DNA from: Fusibacter sp. A1
GTDB taxonomy: Bacteria > Bacillota > Clostridia > Peptostreptococcales > Acidaminobacteraceae
Length of the DNA stretch: 64,000 nt
Direction of reading: 5' to 3'
Assembly (NCBI RefSeq): GCF_004125825.1
Contig: NZ_QQWI01000006.1
Span: 303,246 to 367,245 of the forward strand
The translations under genes were made by a program, and so were the position numbers. Below the pieces are notes generated by a model. It saw only the letters and a list, made by a program, of their open reading frames with translations. It did no database searches and had not been told where the DNA came from. Every line of letters begins with the position of its first letter. Position 1 is the stretch's first letter. Of this stretch, positions 17,871 to 26,159 are shown piece by piece.

Positions 17871-18599
17871 ATGAGTGATGTTTTTAATCGCTACGAAAAA
17901 AAATACAAATTGACAAAAAAACAGTACCTTCGCGTGATAGATGAACTGCAAATCATGATGATCAATGAGGCTACCATGGAATCACTACAACCGAACCGTT
18001 ACACAGTAAAGAATATTTACTACGATACCGATGACTATCAGCTGATCAAGCATTCGCTTTCAAAACCCTATTACAAAGAAAAATTAAGACTCAGAGGCTA
18101 TGATGCCATTGATTCAGATAGTCTGGTCTATCTTGAACTCAAAAAAAAATGCGCCGGCTTTGTAAACAAACGCCGTACCAGCATCTCGCTCAGCGACGCC
18201 CAAGCATTCATCCGTACCGGCATAGCACCTCAACACCAAGCCTATCATAACAAGCAAGTAATGAAGGAGATAGAATATTTTCTAACCCGGTATCAGGTAA
18301 AACCAAAGGCATTGATCAAGTATGACCGTATCGCATATGAGTCAGATGGACTTAGGATAACTTTTGACACAAACCTCACCGGCACGCATAACACACTGAG
18401 GCTTGACACAAAGCCTACGGATGCTCAACCTATCGAGGAATCGATCCATCTAATGGAAGTCAAGTGCTCAGGTGCCATGCCGCTATGGCTGAGCAGGCTG
18501 TTTTCAAAAGCGAAGCTATCACCAACCGGATTCTCAAAGTACGGTACCTATTTTTTACAAAGTTCATCCATCAAAAGAACAACAAAAGGAGTTGCATAA
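17871..18599 (+). CDS. VTC-domain polyphosphate polymerase-like protein
   Basis: A cytoplasmic VTC tunnel-domain protein of 242 residues. Family blocks visible are FNRYEKKYKL, the basic YYKEKLRLRGYD, LVYLELKKK, KALIKYDRIAYE, LRITFDTNL, HLMEVKCSGAMPLWL and FSKYGTYF. The basic residues that bind nucleotide and polyphosphate in yeast Vtc4 have counterparts here. The ATG at 17871 fits AAGGAG with 9-nt spacing; the ATG at 17862 overlaps the site. It is followed after 2 nt by a DUF4956 membrane protein and then CotH, a recurrent bacterial cluster. Polymerase activity is inferred from the family. Confidence 0.85.
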   Translation: MSDVFNRYEKKYKLTKKQYLRVIDELQIMMINEATMESLQPNRYTVKNIYYDTDDYQLIKHSLSKPYYKEKLRLRGYDAIDSDSLVYLELKKKCAGFVNKRRTSISLSDAQAFIRTGIAPQHQAYHNKQVMKEIEYFLTRYQVKPKALIKYDRIAYESDGLRITFDTNLTGTHNTLRLDTKPTDAQPIEESIHLMEVKCSGAMPLWLSRLFSKAKLSPTGFSKYGTYFLQSSSIKRTTKGVA

Positions 18600-18601
18600 G
18601 C

Positions 18602-19291
18602 ATGTTGAATACACTTTTATCCACCACACAAACGATGCCTGTGGGTATCACTCAGCTGATTTTCAGTCTATTGATAGCGCTACTGCTCGGCATGATGATC
18701 AGCATCACACATACAAAATCCCACCCGACATCAAAATTCTTGGACAATTTTTCAGTCACTCTGATCATGTTACCCGCGGTAGTGGCAATGATCATCCTTT
18801 TAATCGGCAGTGATATTGCAAGAGCCTTCTCCCTAGCAGGAGCCTTTTCAATCATCCGGTTCAGAAGCGCGCCAGGAAACCCCAAGGATATCACCTTCGT
18901 ACTGCTCAGTATGGCCACTGGTCTGGCCGTAGGAACAGAAATGGCCCTCTATGCGGTGATTTTCGATACGCTTCTCTGTGCGGTACTTTTGGCCATAAGT
19001 TTCACAAAAACGGTTATCAAGAATCAAGAACACCAGAAGCTGATGATCAGCATCCCGGAAGATATGGAGTATCATCACAATTTCTCTGATATTCTGAGTA
19101 ACTATACTGCGATGAATCAGCTGGTGGGAGTTAAAACAGCGGCGTTGGGTAGCTTGTATCAGCTAAATTACATGGTCATACTAAAGGACGCTTCAAAAGC
19201 GAAAGAAATGATCGACGAATTACGAGTCCGTAACGGCAACCTAAATATATCCTTATCCACAATTCAGACTGACAATGACTCTTTTTACTAG
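18602..19291 (+). CDS. DUF4956 membrane protein
   Basis: About 229 residues starting at the ATG at 18602, which follows AAAGGAGTT. Three to four hydrophobic segments occupy the first 140 residues, including the conserved block AFSLAGAFSIIRFRSAPGNPKDI, with a soluble ACT-like C-terminal domain (about residues 150-229). DUF4956 proteins regularly accompany VTC-domain proteins and are thought to form their membrane partner. No catalytic motif is recognised. Tight spacing to the VTC gene supports a complex. Confidence 0.85.
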   Translation: MLNTLLSTTQTMPVGITQLIFSLLIALLLGMMISITHTKSHPTSKFLDNFSVTLIMLPAVVAMIILLIGSDIARAFSLAGAFSIIRFRSAPGNPKDITFVLLSMATGLAVGTEMALYAVIFDTLLCAVLLAISFTKTVIKNQEHQKLMISIPEDMEYHHNFSDILSNYTAMNQLVGVKTAALGSLYQLNYMVILKDASKAKEMIDELRVRNGNLNISLSTIQTDNDSFY

Positions 19292-19309
19292 AAAGGAAGG
19301 TGCTTAGAC

Positions 19310-20728
19310 ATGAAAAAGAACAGAATACTCTTAATGATGTTAGTGATCACAACACTGTTTACATCCGCTTGCCAGACGAGTGCGGCGACTTCACCATTAG
19401 GCGTTAGCCCAGCGTTTTCCAGCACTGATGAACAAGTCGAATACGCCTCCTTCTTTGACAGTGCCACCATCCATCAGGTCTCAGTCACAATAGATACGCT
19501 TGATTATCAAGCCATTTTGGCAGACCCTGAAGCCGAAGAATTTTATCCTGCCACTATCACCCTAGACGGCGTAGAAGTGGATGATGTCGGTTTTAGAACA
19601 AAGGGCAATTCCACCCTCAGGTCTGTCGCCAATTCGACTTCGGACAGGTATAGCTTTAAAATCAACGCGTCTGAATATGTCGACAAACAAAAGGTTGCCG
19701 GTTTAGACGAGTTTGTACTCAACAACATGTACGCAGACGCCTCCTACCTACGGGAGTACCTCAGTTATGAACTGATGTCATCCTTGGGCATGGACGTTCC
19801 TATGGCTAGTTTTGTCAATGTGAGTATCAACAACGAACACGTGGGCTTCTATCTACTTGTCGAATCTGTTGATGACAGTTTTATAAAGCGTGTGTTCGGT
19901 GACAATGACGGCAACCTCTATCGTCAGGACCAAGGCAGCAGCTTGGCGGTTGACGAGACAGAAACCTATCCGAGTTCAAGTCAAAAAAATGGAGACGATC
20001 AAACCAAAGCGGATCTTCATCTTCTTACCACCACATTACAGGCAATCGAAAGTGGTGATAAGGGCGCTATCGAAGACGTTCTAGATGTTGAAAGCGCTCT
20101 CTATTATATGGCTACAAACTTCATGCTCTCAAACTACGACAGTTATAACAGCAGAATGCAGCAAAATTACTACTTGTACAACCATCAGGGAGTATTCTAT
20201 GTCATCCCATGGGATTTCAACATGTCTTTTGGCGGTTTTCCAGAACAAGTGAATGGAGAATTGAATGTAGATATGCCGATTTCAGGAACTAATCTATCCG
20301 ATTTTCCTCTCATTGAAAAGTTACTCTCCATCGAGGAATATAAGACACGCTATTATGAAATTCTAAAAGAGTATGCACAGGAGCTTGAAGGCATCGAAGA
20401 GCATATCACAGAGCTTGCGGACTGGATACGACCTTATGTGAAAGAAGATCCAACAAAATTCACCACAATCGAGGACTTTGAAGCTGCGATTATCTATCAA
20501 GAAAACGAAGTCGTTCAAGTCAGGCCTCAAGGCAATCGCGAACCTAAAAATAGGGATACTCCGCCGACCCCACCGCAAGATGGACAGGCTCCGATGGACA
20601 ATCAGCCCGGCTTATCTGGAAAAGGTCCTAATCAACCTAGGGGCGATATGAGCATGGGGTCTGGAAGAAGTCTGATCAATGTGATCCGTGAAACGATAGA
20701 TGCGGTAAAGGAGCAAGTAGTGAATTAA
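19310..20728 (+). CDS. CotH-family protein kinase, lipoprotein
   Basis: A lipobox (SAC, Cys21) predicts a lipid-anchored extracytoplasmic protein of 472 residues. CotH kinase blocks are present: VGFRTKGNSTLR, YSFKINASEY, LNNMYADASYLREYLSYEL, GFYLLVESVDD and the PWDFNMSFGG metal/ATP-site segment. CotH of Bacillus is an atypical kinase that phosphorylates spore coat proteins; secreted CotH homologues occur in many non-spore contexts. The C-terminal tail (about 400-450) is rich in Pro, Gly, Arg and Gln, like part of the next gene product. It is third in the VTC operon. Its substrate is unproven. Confidence 0.88.
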   Translation: MKKNRILLMMLVITTLFTSACQTSAATSPLGVSPAFSSTDEQVEYASFFDSATIHQVSVTIDTLDYQAILADPEAEEFYPATITLDGVEVDDVGFRTKGNSTLRSVANSTSDRYSFKINASEYVDKQKVAGLDEFVLNNMYADASYLREYLSYELMSSLGMDVPMASFVNVSINNEHVGFYLLVESVDDSFIKRVFGDNDGNLYRQDQGSSLAVDETETYPSSSQKNGDDQTKADLHLLTTTLQAIESGDKGAIEDVLDVESALYYMATNFMLSNYDSYNSRMQQNYYLYNHQGVFYVIPWDFNMSFGGFPEQVNGELNVDMPISGTNLSDFPLIEKLLSIEEYKTRYYEILKEYAQELEGIEEHITELADWIRPYVKEDPTKFTTIEDFEAAIIYQENEVVQVRPQGNREPKNRDTPPTPPQDGQAPMDNQPGLSGKGPNQPRGDMSMGSGRSLINVIRETIDAVKEQVVN

Positions 20729-20777
20729 ATCCTTCCTTACAGCGATGAGAGATTTCCAAATTTGAAAGGAGGTTTAT

Positions 20778-21452
20778 GTGAATATCAATGCCAGTCAACT
20801 AAATCTATACAGAGTTCAGATGAATACCAGTCTAGCCTCAACTTTTCAAAGGCAAGAAAATGCTACTGTTTCCAAAGACAGTAGCACCGATGATCAATTC
20901 AGTATCAGTTCACAGGGGCATGCTAAAAGTATGGCCATGCGACATATCAGGCGTGAGAATCCCGAGCAGATGAAAGCAGCTATGGATGCTTTCACCTCTG
21001 CCTATGAAGACTTGGATATCGGGTCCTTGGATGTGGAGTCGATGAGTGATGAGGAAATCGCAACCGTGCTTCAAAGTTTTGAAAACGCACTTGGTGATTC
21101 AAAGCCAGACCAGATGAGACCCTCTGCTGAGATGACCTCTGAAGAAAGAACTCAGGCGCTTAAAGGACTTCAACGTTTCAGCTCTGATTCTCAAAAGCCA
21201 ATGGCTAAACCCGGTGGCTATGGCAATATTGGAGGTGGAAGACCACCTATGCGGCCAATGGGGACCGCGCCTAATCCGGTAACCGATTCGCAAATAAGCG
21301 ATACTTCAGAGAATTCCTCGGACCTACTACAAACCTTACTGGATGCGATTGAAGCAGCCGATGAGCAAAATTCAATCAGTTACCGTTCGAGCAATTACTC
21401 ATTGTCAGGCATGCAAAACATACTTAGTCAAATTTCAGCAAATCAAAGTTAG
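20778..21452 (+). CDS. Hypothetical protein encoded after CotH, Gly/Pro/Met-rich
   Basis: 224 residues with a GTG start directly after AAAGGAGG. No signal peptide or membrane segment is visible. The central part is acidic-helical (DEEIATVLQSFENAL; TSEERTQALKGLQRF), then comes a low-complexity stretch (KPGGYGNIGGGRPPMRPMG, about residues 145-165), and Ser/Asn-rich sequence ends the protein. I do not recognise a family. Its place at the end of the VTC/DUF4956/CotH operon and compositional likeness to the CotH tail make it a candidate CotH partner or substrate; this is inference. Confidence 0.7.
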   Translation: MNINASQLNLYRVQMNTSLASTFQRQENATVSKDSSTDDQFSISSQGHAKSMAMRHIRRENPEQMKAAMDAFTSAYEDLDIGSLDVESMSDEEIATVLQSFENALGDSKPDQMRPSAEMTSEERTQALKGLQRFSSDSQKPMAKPGGYGNIGGGRPPMRPMGTAPNPVTDSQISDTSENSSDLLQTLLDAIEAADEQNSISYRSSNYSLSGMQNILSQISANQS

Positions 21453-21475
21453 TCATTAAATGGAAATCTCTCTTC

Positions 21476-21503
21476 AGCTGCCTTATAGGCAGCTTTTCTT
21501 TAT
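21476..21503 (+). terminator. Terminator of the VTC/CotH operon
   Basis: A 7-bp perfect stem (21476-21482 with 21488-21494) is followed by TTTCTTTATTT. Confidence 0.82.
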
Positions 21504-21539
21504 TTATTCCACCTCATGAAGCTCATGAATTATTCCAAT

Positions 21540-23039
21540 TTAGGTCCCACAAAATGTTTGATAGCTCCCACCTCCAGTCGGAGGAAGCTTGGCAAAATCA
21601 AGTGACTGCACATCATATGCATAAGGTGAGCTTAGTACATTTAATAGAGCTTTAAATTCTGACAGGTCTCCGCCGGTTGCCGCCTTCAAAGCACTCTCTA
21701 CAAGGTGGTTTCTTGGAATGACAAAAGGATTGTAACTTTTCATTAGCTCGAAGCTCTCTCTTTTTGTGCACGCCAAACGCTCTAAGGTAGTTTTCCAGCT
21801 GTCCTGCCAGTCCATAAAGTCTTTACTTAGTAAAAAACTGTCATTTAGCAGTACTGAAGAATCGATGGAGCCATTTTCGTCCATCTGTAGGGTCAGAAAC
21901 ACAAATGTATTGGTGTAATCGGCTTTGTGCTTCTCCATTAGTTGCAAGAGCTCCAATACGATTGGGGCATCTTCAAGACTGGCTCCAACGAGCCCAAGCT
22001 TTCTGAGCAGACCACTCAGCCATGCTTCCTGAAAGTGCTTACTGAACCCTTCAACGGCTTTTGTGGCAAGCTTTACCGCCTCTTGCATGTCATCCGACAG
22101 CAGCGGCAATAGGCTTTCTGCAAACCGTGATAGATTCCATACACCTATGCCTGGCTGCTTGGAATATGCATAACGTCCATTAGCGTCGATAGAACTGAAC
22201 ACCGTATCCGGGTGATAGGTATCCATAAAGGCACATGGTCCATAATCGATTGTTTCACCGCTCAGAGTCATGTTATCCGTGTTCATCACACCGTGGATAA
22301 AACCGACGAGCTGCCATTTTGAAATCAACTCCGCCTGACGTCTGACCACTTCATTTAATAACTCAAGATACGGATTATTCGCATCCTTTACAGAGGGATA
22401 ATGGCGATCGATCGTGTAGTCGGCAAGTGCTTTTAGCACATCCACTCCTTGACTAGTAGCATACTGAAACGTCCCCACACGCAAGTGGCTTGCAGCTATA
22501 CGGGTGAGTACCGCACCATCAAGGGGCTTTTCACGAAATATCTTCTCACCGGTCCCCACTACGGCAAGACTCCTTGTAGTGGGGATTCCAAGGGCATACA
22601 TCGCTTCGCTGATCAAGTATTCCCTTAACATTGGACCAACCGCCGCGCGCCCGTCTCCGCGCCTAGAGTAAGGAGTAGGACCGGATCCCTTAAGCTGAAC
22701 ATCGACAACCTCTCCTTTTGGTGTTATCTGCTCTCCTATCAGAATCGCACGACCATCCCCAAGCATGTTCAAGTAACCGAACTGATGCCCTGCATAGGCT
22801 TGAGATAAAGGTGCTGCGGTCTCAGGCACTATATTGCCAGAAAATAGCTGAGCAAGCTCCTCACTTGTAACGGTAGCAACTTGAAGCCCCAACGCTTCTT
22901 CAAGTTGCGTGTTCAAAATTAAGACTTTTGGCGCTTTTACCGAAGCAGGCTTCATTGGTGTATATAAGGAATCAGGCAGGTCTTGAAACGTATTCTGAAG
23001 GTTCCATCCTATCGTGTTTGTTTTATCATAAGTATTCAT
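21540..23039 (-). CDS. selO: Protein adenylyltransferase SelO (YdiU family)
   Basis: A pseudokinase-fold enzyme that transfers AMP from ATP to Ser, Thr or Tyr of target proteins and is linked to redox homeostasis. Family blocks: YAGHQFGYLNMLGDGRA, QLKGSGPTPYSRRGDGR, GPMLREYLISEAM, GVMNTDNM, and DYGPCAFMD as the DFG equivalent. The C-terminus QTFCGT carries Cys; many SelO proteins end with Cys or Sec near the C-terminus. At 499 residues the length is standard. The ATG at 23039 follows AAAGGA with 8-nt spacing, and an extended upstream frame lacks homology. A perfect Fur-type palindrome overlaps its likely promoter. Confidence 0.94.
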   Translation of the reverse strand: MNTYDKTNTIGWNLQNTFQDLPDSLYTPMKPASVKAPKVLILNTQLEEALGLQVATVTSEELAQLFSGNIVPETAAPLSQAYAGHQFGYLNMLGDGRAILIGEQITPKGEVVDVQLKGSGPTPYSRRGDGRAAVGPMLREYLISEAMYALGIPTTRSLAVVGTGEKIFREKPLDGAVLTRIAASHLRVGTFQYATSQGVDVLKALADYTIDRHYPSVKDANNPYLELLNEVVRRQAELISKWQLVGFIHGVMNTDNMTLSGETIDYGPCAFMDTYHPDTVFSSIDANGRYAYSKQPGIGVWNLSRFAESLLPLLSDDMQEAVKLATKAVEGFSKHFQEAWLSGLLRKLGLVGASLEDAPIVLELLQLMEKHKADYTNTFVFLTLQMDENGSIDSSVLLNDSFLLSKDFMDWQDSWKTTLERLACTKRESFELMKSYNPFVIPRNHLVESALKAATGGDLSEFKALLNVLSSPYAYDVQSLDFAKLPPTGGGSYQTFCGT

Positions 23040-23079
23040 TGAACACATCCTTTCTTGTCTATCTCTATCATACACCCAT

Positions 23080-23094
23080 TGATAATCATTATCA
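23080..23094. promoter_or_regulatory. Perfect Fur-type 7-1-7 box upstream of selO
   Basis: TGATAATCATTATCA is a perfect inverted repeat identical to the Bacillus Fur 7-1-7 consensus (TGATAATnATTATCA). On the minus strand it falls at the -35/spacer of a plausible promoter with -10 TATGAT just downstream, so bound repressor would block selO. Fur versus PerR or Zur cannot be separated with certainty, but the bases fit Fur best. Confidence 0.7.
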
Positions 23095-23224
23095 CTGTAT
23101 TTTTCACCTGCACCTACATTCAATCCAACTTAAGAAAGATGAGTTTTGATTTTTACTAATAAAAATTCAGATGCGTCTAACTTTATCATCAGACTAGTCG
23201 TATACTTAGTAGAGAGGTGAATCC

Positions 23225-23776
23225 ATGGAAGAAAAAAAACTGAAGCAACTGATTAAAAAGAGTGTCAATGGACATCAAAAGGCATTTGAAAAGATCATGT
23301 ACTTACATGGCAATCAAGTGCTGGGTTACTTAATGAAATTGTGTGCTAACAAGGAGTTTGCCGAGGATGTCTACCAGGAAGTTTGGATCAAGGTGTATCG
23401 AAAACTAAATACATACGATCAGACGAAAGCCTTTGAACCTTGGTTGTTCACAATTGCCAGAAACACCGCCTTCGACTTTTTAAAGAAGCACAAGAATGAT
23501 CCTATTCCAACAATAGATGAAATCCTACTTCAGGATGTTCGAAGCAGCACACCTCATGAAAGTCCAATGATCGAAACCGAGAGTCAGATTCATACAGCGC
23601 TCGAGCAATTGAGTGAGATGAATAGACAAATTGTCGTGCTCAGGTATATGAGCGACCTTAGTTATGATCAAATCGCGAAGAAACTCGACTGTGATGTCTC
23701 TACCATCAAGTGGCGGCTTTACGAGTCAAAGAAGCAACTTAAGAAATTTCTCGAGCAAAAGGAGGATGTTTCATGA
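23225..23776 (+). CDS. ECF-family RNA polymerase sigma factor
   Basis: 183 residues with sigma region 2 (DVYQEVWIKVYRKLNTYD; FEPWLFTIARNTAFDFLKK) and region 4 (LSEMNRQIVVLRYMSDLSYDQIAKKLDCDVSTIKWRLYESKKQL). It directs transcription of an envelope-type stress regulon. GAGAGGTG precedes the ATG. The stop overlaps the start of the anti-sigma gene as ATGA, the usual coupling for these pairs. The upstream region holds a CGTCTAA (23174-23180) that also occurs as the -10 of the lipoprotein gene at 25478, hinting at autoregulation, but no matching -35 is visible here. Confidence 0.94.
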   Translation: MEEKKLKQLIKKSVNGHQKAFEKIMYLHGNQVLGYLMKLCANKEFAEDVYQEVWIKVYRKLNTYDQTKAFEPWLFTIARNTAFDFLKKHKNDPIPTIDEILLQDVRSSTPHESPMIETESQIHTALEQLSEMNRQIVVLRYMSDLSYDQIAKKLDCDVSTIKWRLYESKKQLKKFLEQKEDVS

Positions 23777-25365
23777 ACTGTAAGCAAGTGCAAGAAAAGA
23801 TAAGGCAGCAAAACCAAACTTTTGACGACTCAATTATCGACCACCTCTCCACCTGCACCAATTGTCAAGCGTGGCTCGATAAAAAGCTATTGGAAGAAGC
23901 TGACGTCGATGATGAACTGACTCGAATCTTTACATCTGTTGAGGTGGGGATTGATTTGCATTCCAAGATTTCGGACCGGATTTTCAAGAAAAGCAAAAGC
24001 AATAAAAGTAAACTGTTGCTGGTTGCCACTATCGCAGCGCTAATCTGTGTTCCATTCGCATATGGCATCATTAAGGAGCTTCCACTTTTCAGTAAGGCGC
24101 AGGAGCAATACGTTTCAGATGAAACGGCAGAGTTCTTGAAGGAGTTAGGTGTTCCCGTTGTGGAATCCTATTTTGAAAATGAAGCGTATAAACTATATGT
24201 AAAAGATATCTATGCAAACTACAAAGGCGTCCATCTGAAAATTGCTATACTTGATTCTCAAAATGTAAGTCCAGAAGATTATCATGTTGAACTGATCTCC
24301 AAGGGGTTTTTAGGTATGCCTTCGATAACCTTCTATGATTTGGATCAGAACCAATCGTGGTTCACATTGACAGTCGACCTGCCTGAAGACTACCAGACCG
24401 TCCACATGTATCCAATGGAAATTCGTTTGGTAAAAGGTAAAGTAGACCTTGAAGCAATCAGACCTGACAAGCTATCAAATGTGGTACTAAGCCATATGCT
24501 ACAGGTCGATTTATCACATCTATCAAAGACTGAGGACTTAACATTGAATATTGATCATACGCTCGATTCCGAATCTTTCAGTGTGTACCTGAATGAATTG
24601 ACAGTGACTTCGACGGGATTCTATTTCAACTATGAGCTTAAGAACAAGATCGCTACAACATACAGTGAACTACAATTCTCGCTATCAGATGATTTGGGCA
24701 AGCTTTATCATCCCACGGGCTGCCGCGAATCACAGGATCAGTACAAGGTATTCTATGATAAAGAAATCATCCATCCAGACGCACGTGAGCTCTACCTTGA
24801 TGTATCTGGCGTTAAATATGCCCCTATTACGAAAGTGGCTGAAATGACAATCTATCCTATTGAATTCGACTATAAGGGAAACAGCTTTACGTTTAAAAAA
24901 GCCGATAAGTCCACTCCACTGGTTTACGAACTGATAGCATCCAAAGCCCTACCATCAGATGCTTTTCCAAATCTGGTCGCCATGAAAGGAATCCATTCAC
25001 AGTTTTTCACCATAAAAGATTATACCGGGGATTCCTTTCTAATCACCGATACACTCATTGCTAACGCCTTAGAAGGTGATTCAGCGGCAACTATCGATAT
25101 TGAGGTGTTGGCGGATATTCTTGCCACCTATGTCAGAAGCAATTATCAAGTTAGTCTCGATAATGATAACCTTGTGATGAAGCTGATAGATAAACGAAAT
25201 CATCCGGAGTTAACAGAAGTATCTATAGACATTGTACCGGAAATAATTGATAAGATAATTTATGAATCAACGTCTGCCCTAACTCAACCATTTGATCTCG
25301 TTATAAAAGATCAACCGCTTCTTGATTGTTTTAAAGGAGAGGTTTTGATACTTCCACTAAAATGA
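23773..25365 (+). CDS. Anti-sigma factor with zinc-finger N-terminus and DUF4179-like ectodomain
   Basis: The N-terminal zf-HC2 type motif HLSTCTNC (about residues 28-35) marks a ZAS anti-sigma domain, followed by one membrane segment (about 77-97, LLLVATIAALICVPFAYGI). About 430 residues lie outside the cell, with a DUF4179-like immunoglobulin-type region after the membrane. It holds the upstream ECF factor inactive until an envelope signal. The 4-nt ATGA overlap fixes the start. The ectodomain is unusually large for an anti-sigma protein and has no recognisable peptidase or ligand motif. Confidence 0.85.
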   Translation: MNCKQVQEKIRQQNQTFDDSIIDHLSTCTNCQAWLDKKLLEEADVDDELTRIFTSVEVGIDLHSKISDRIFKKSKSNKSKLLLVATIAALICVPFAYGIIKELPLFSKAQEQYVSDETAEFLKELGVPVVESYFENEAYKLYVKDIYANYKGVHLKIAILDSQNVSPEDYHVELISKGFLGMPSITFYDLDQNQSWFTLTVDLPEDYQTVHMYPMEIRLVKGKVDLEAIRPDKLSNVVLSHMLQVDLSHLSKTEDLTLNIDHTLDSESFSVYLNELTVTSTGFYFNYELKNKIATTYSELQFSLSDDLGKLYHPTGCRESQDQYKVFYDKEIIHPDARELYLDVSGVKYAPITKVAEMTIYPIEFDYKGNSFTFKKADKSTPLVYELIASKALPSDAFPNLVAMKGIHSQFFTIKDYTGDSFLITDTLIANALEGDSAATIDIEVLADILATYVRSNYQVSLDNDNLVMKLIDKRNHPELTEVSIDIVPEIIDKIIYESTSALTQPFDLVIKDQPLLDCFKGEVLILPLK

Positions 25366-25428
25366 ATATGGTTGTCGAATCGCTTAAGCTCATTGATTCT
25401 TTCCTTTTCAATACAATTCCATAAAAAG

Positions 25429-25467
25429 ATAAAAACCGCTGGGTAGCAATCGCCCAGCGGTTTTTAT
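25429..25467. terminator. Bidirectional terminator
   Basis: A perfect 13-bp stem (25431-25443 with 25453-25465) has A-tracts on the left and T-tracts on the right. It ends both the sigma/anti-sigma operon and the convergent lipoprotein gene. Confidence 0.92.
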
Positions 25468-25477
25468 CCATCTTTTT

Positions 25478-25957
25478 TCATTTACTTAAAAGAATCCTTC
25501 CGATCACTTCACATCCTAGATGATAAGTTTGTCCATCGCCAATTCTAGCTACGATATAGCCTTCTTGTCCGTAACTGCTAATAAAGACTTCTCTTTCATC
25601 TTCAAGTTCAATGGTCATGGTATACCCTGTAATCATTTCAATATGGGCTGTATCCATAATAAAGCTTTCATTAAATGCAGTTTCTATTCCCTTGATTTCA
25701 TCCTCGGTAAATTTTCTATCAATCACGTTGCCTTCGATATCCCTTAAGGTTATCGAAACGATTCCGTCAATTGACTTTTCTAATTGCATGGCCTTGGCTG
25801 CATCTTCACTTAGTTTTGGACTTGTAGCATTCAGTGAACTTTCCCCACCTGTTATGCTAGGAATAGGAACATCGTTTTTCGCGCATCCAACTAGTGAAAT
25901 CAATACTACCAAAACGAGTAGAACCAAACTTGGTATTTGAACTCCATAATTTTTCAT
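25478..25957 (-). CDS. Lipoprotein, probable ECF-sigma target
   Basis: About 159 residues. A long hydrophobic signal ends in the lipobox LVGC. The mature domain is short with alternating strands (IVSITLRDIEGNVIDRKF; TMTIELEDEREVFISSYGQEGYIVARIGDG), an unassigned fold. The ATG at 25957 follows AAGGAG. The promoter carries GGAACTT, 15 nt and GTCTAA, an ECF-type promoter, and the gene converges on the ECF/anti-sigma operon, so it is a likely regulon member. It has no recognised family. Confidence 0.75.
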   Translation of the reverse strand: MKNYGVQIPSLVLLVLVVLISLVGCAKNDVPIPSITGGESSLNATSPKLSEDAAKAMQLEKSIDGIVSITLRDIEGNVIDRKFTEDEIKGIETAFNESFIMDTAHIEMITGYTMTIELEDEREVFISSYGQEGYIVARIGDGQTYHLGCEVIGRILLSK

Positions 25958-25998
25958 CGTCACTTCTCCTTCTGAATCAAATCGAATTTTCTACTTAG

Positions 25999-26026
25999 TT
26001 AGACGAATGTCATTAGAAAAAGTTCC
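25999..26026 (-). promoter_or_regulatory. ECF-type promoter of the lipoprotein gene
   Basis: Read on the minus strand, -35 GGAACTT (26026-26020) and -10 GTCTAA (26004-25999) are 15 nt apart, as in RpoE/ECF-type promoters. The start codon lies about 42 nt downstream. Confidence 0.6.
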
Positions 26027-26106
26027 CTTAAGTACCGATAATCGACCTTCTTTTTGTTTTGAATCATTGTAATCCTAAACTCATAATCCATCTTAATGCC
26101 CGATTA

Positions 26107-26138
26107 TAAAAACAACCATGTGAAAAACCACATGGTTG
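26107..26138 (-). terminator. Terminator of the BCCT transporter gene
   Basis: A perfect 10-bp stem (26113-26122 with 26129-26138) is followed on the minus strand by TTTTTATAA. Confidence 0.88.
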
Positions 26139-26159
26139 CTTACTTGATTGAATTGCACA

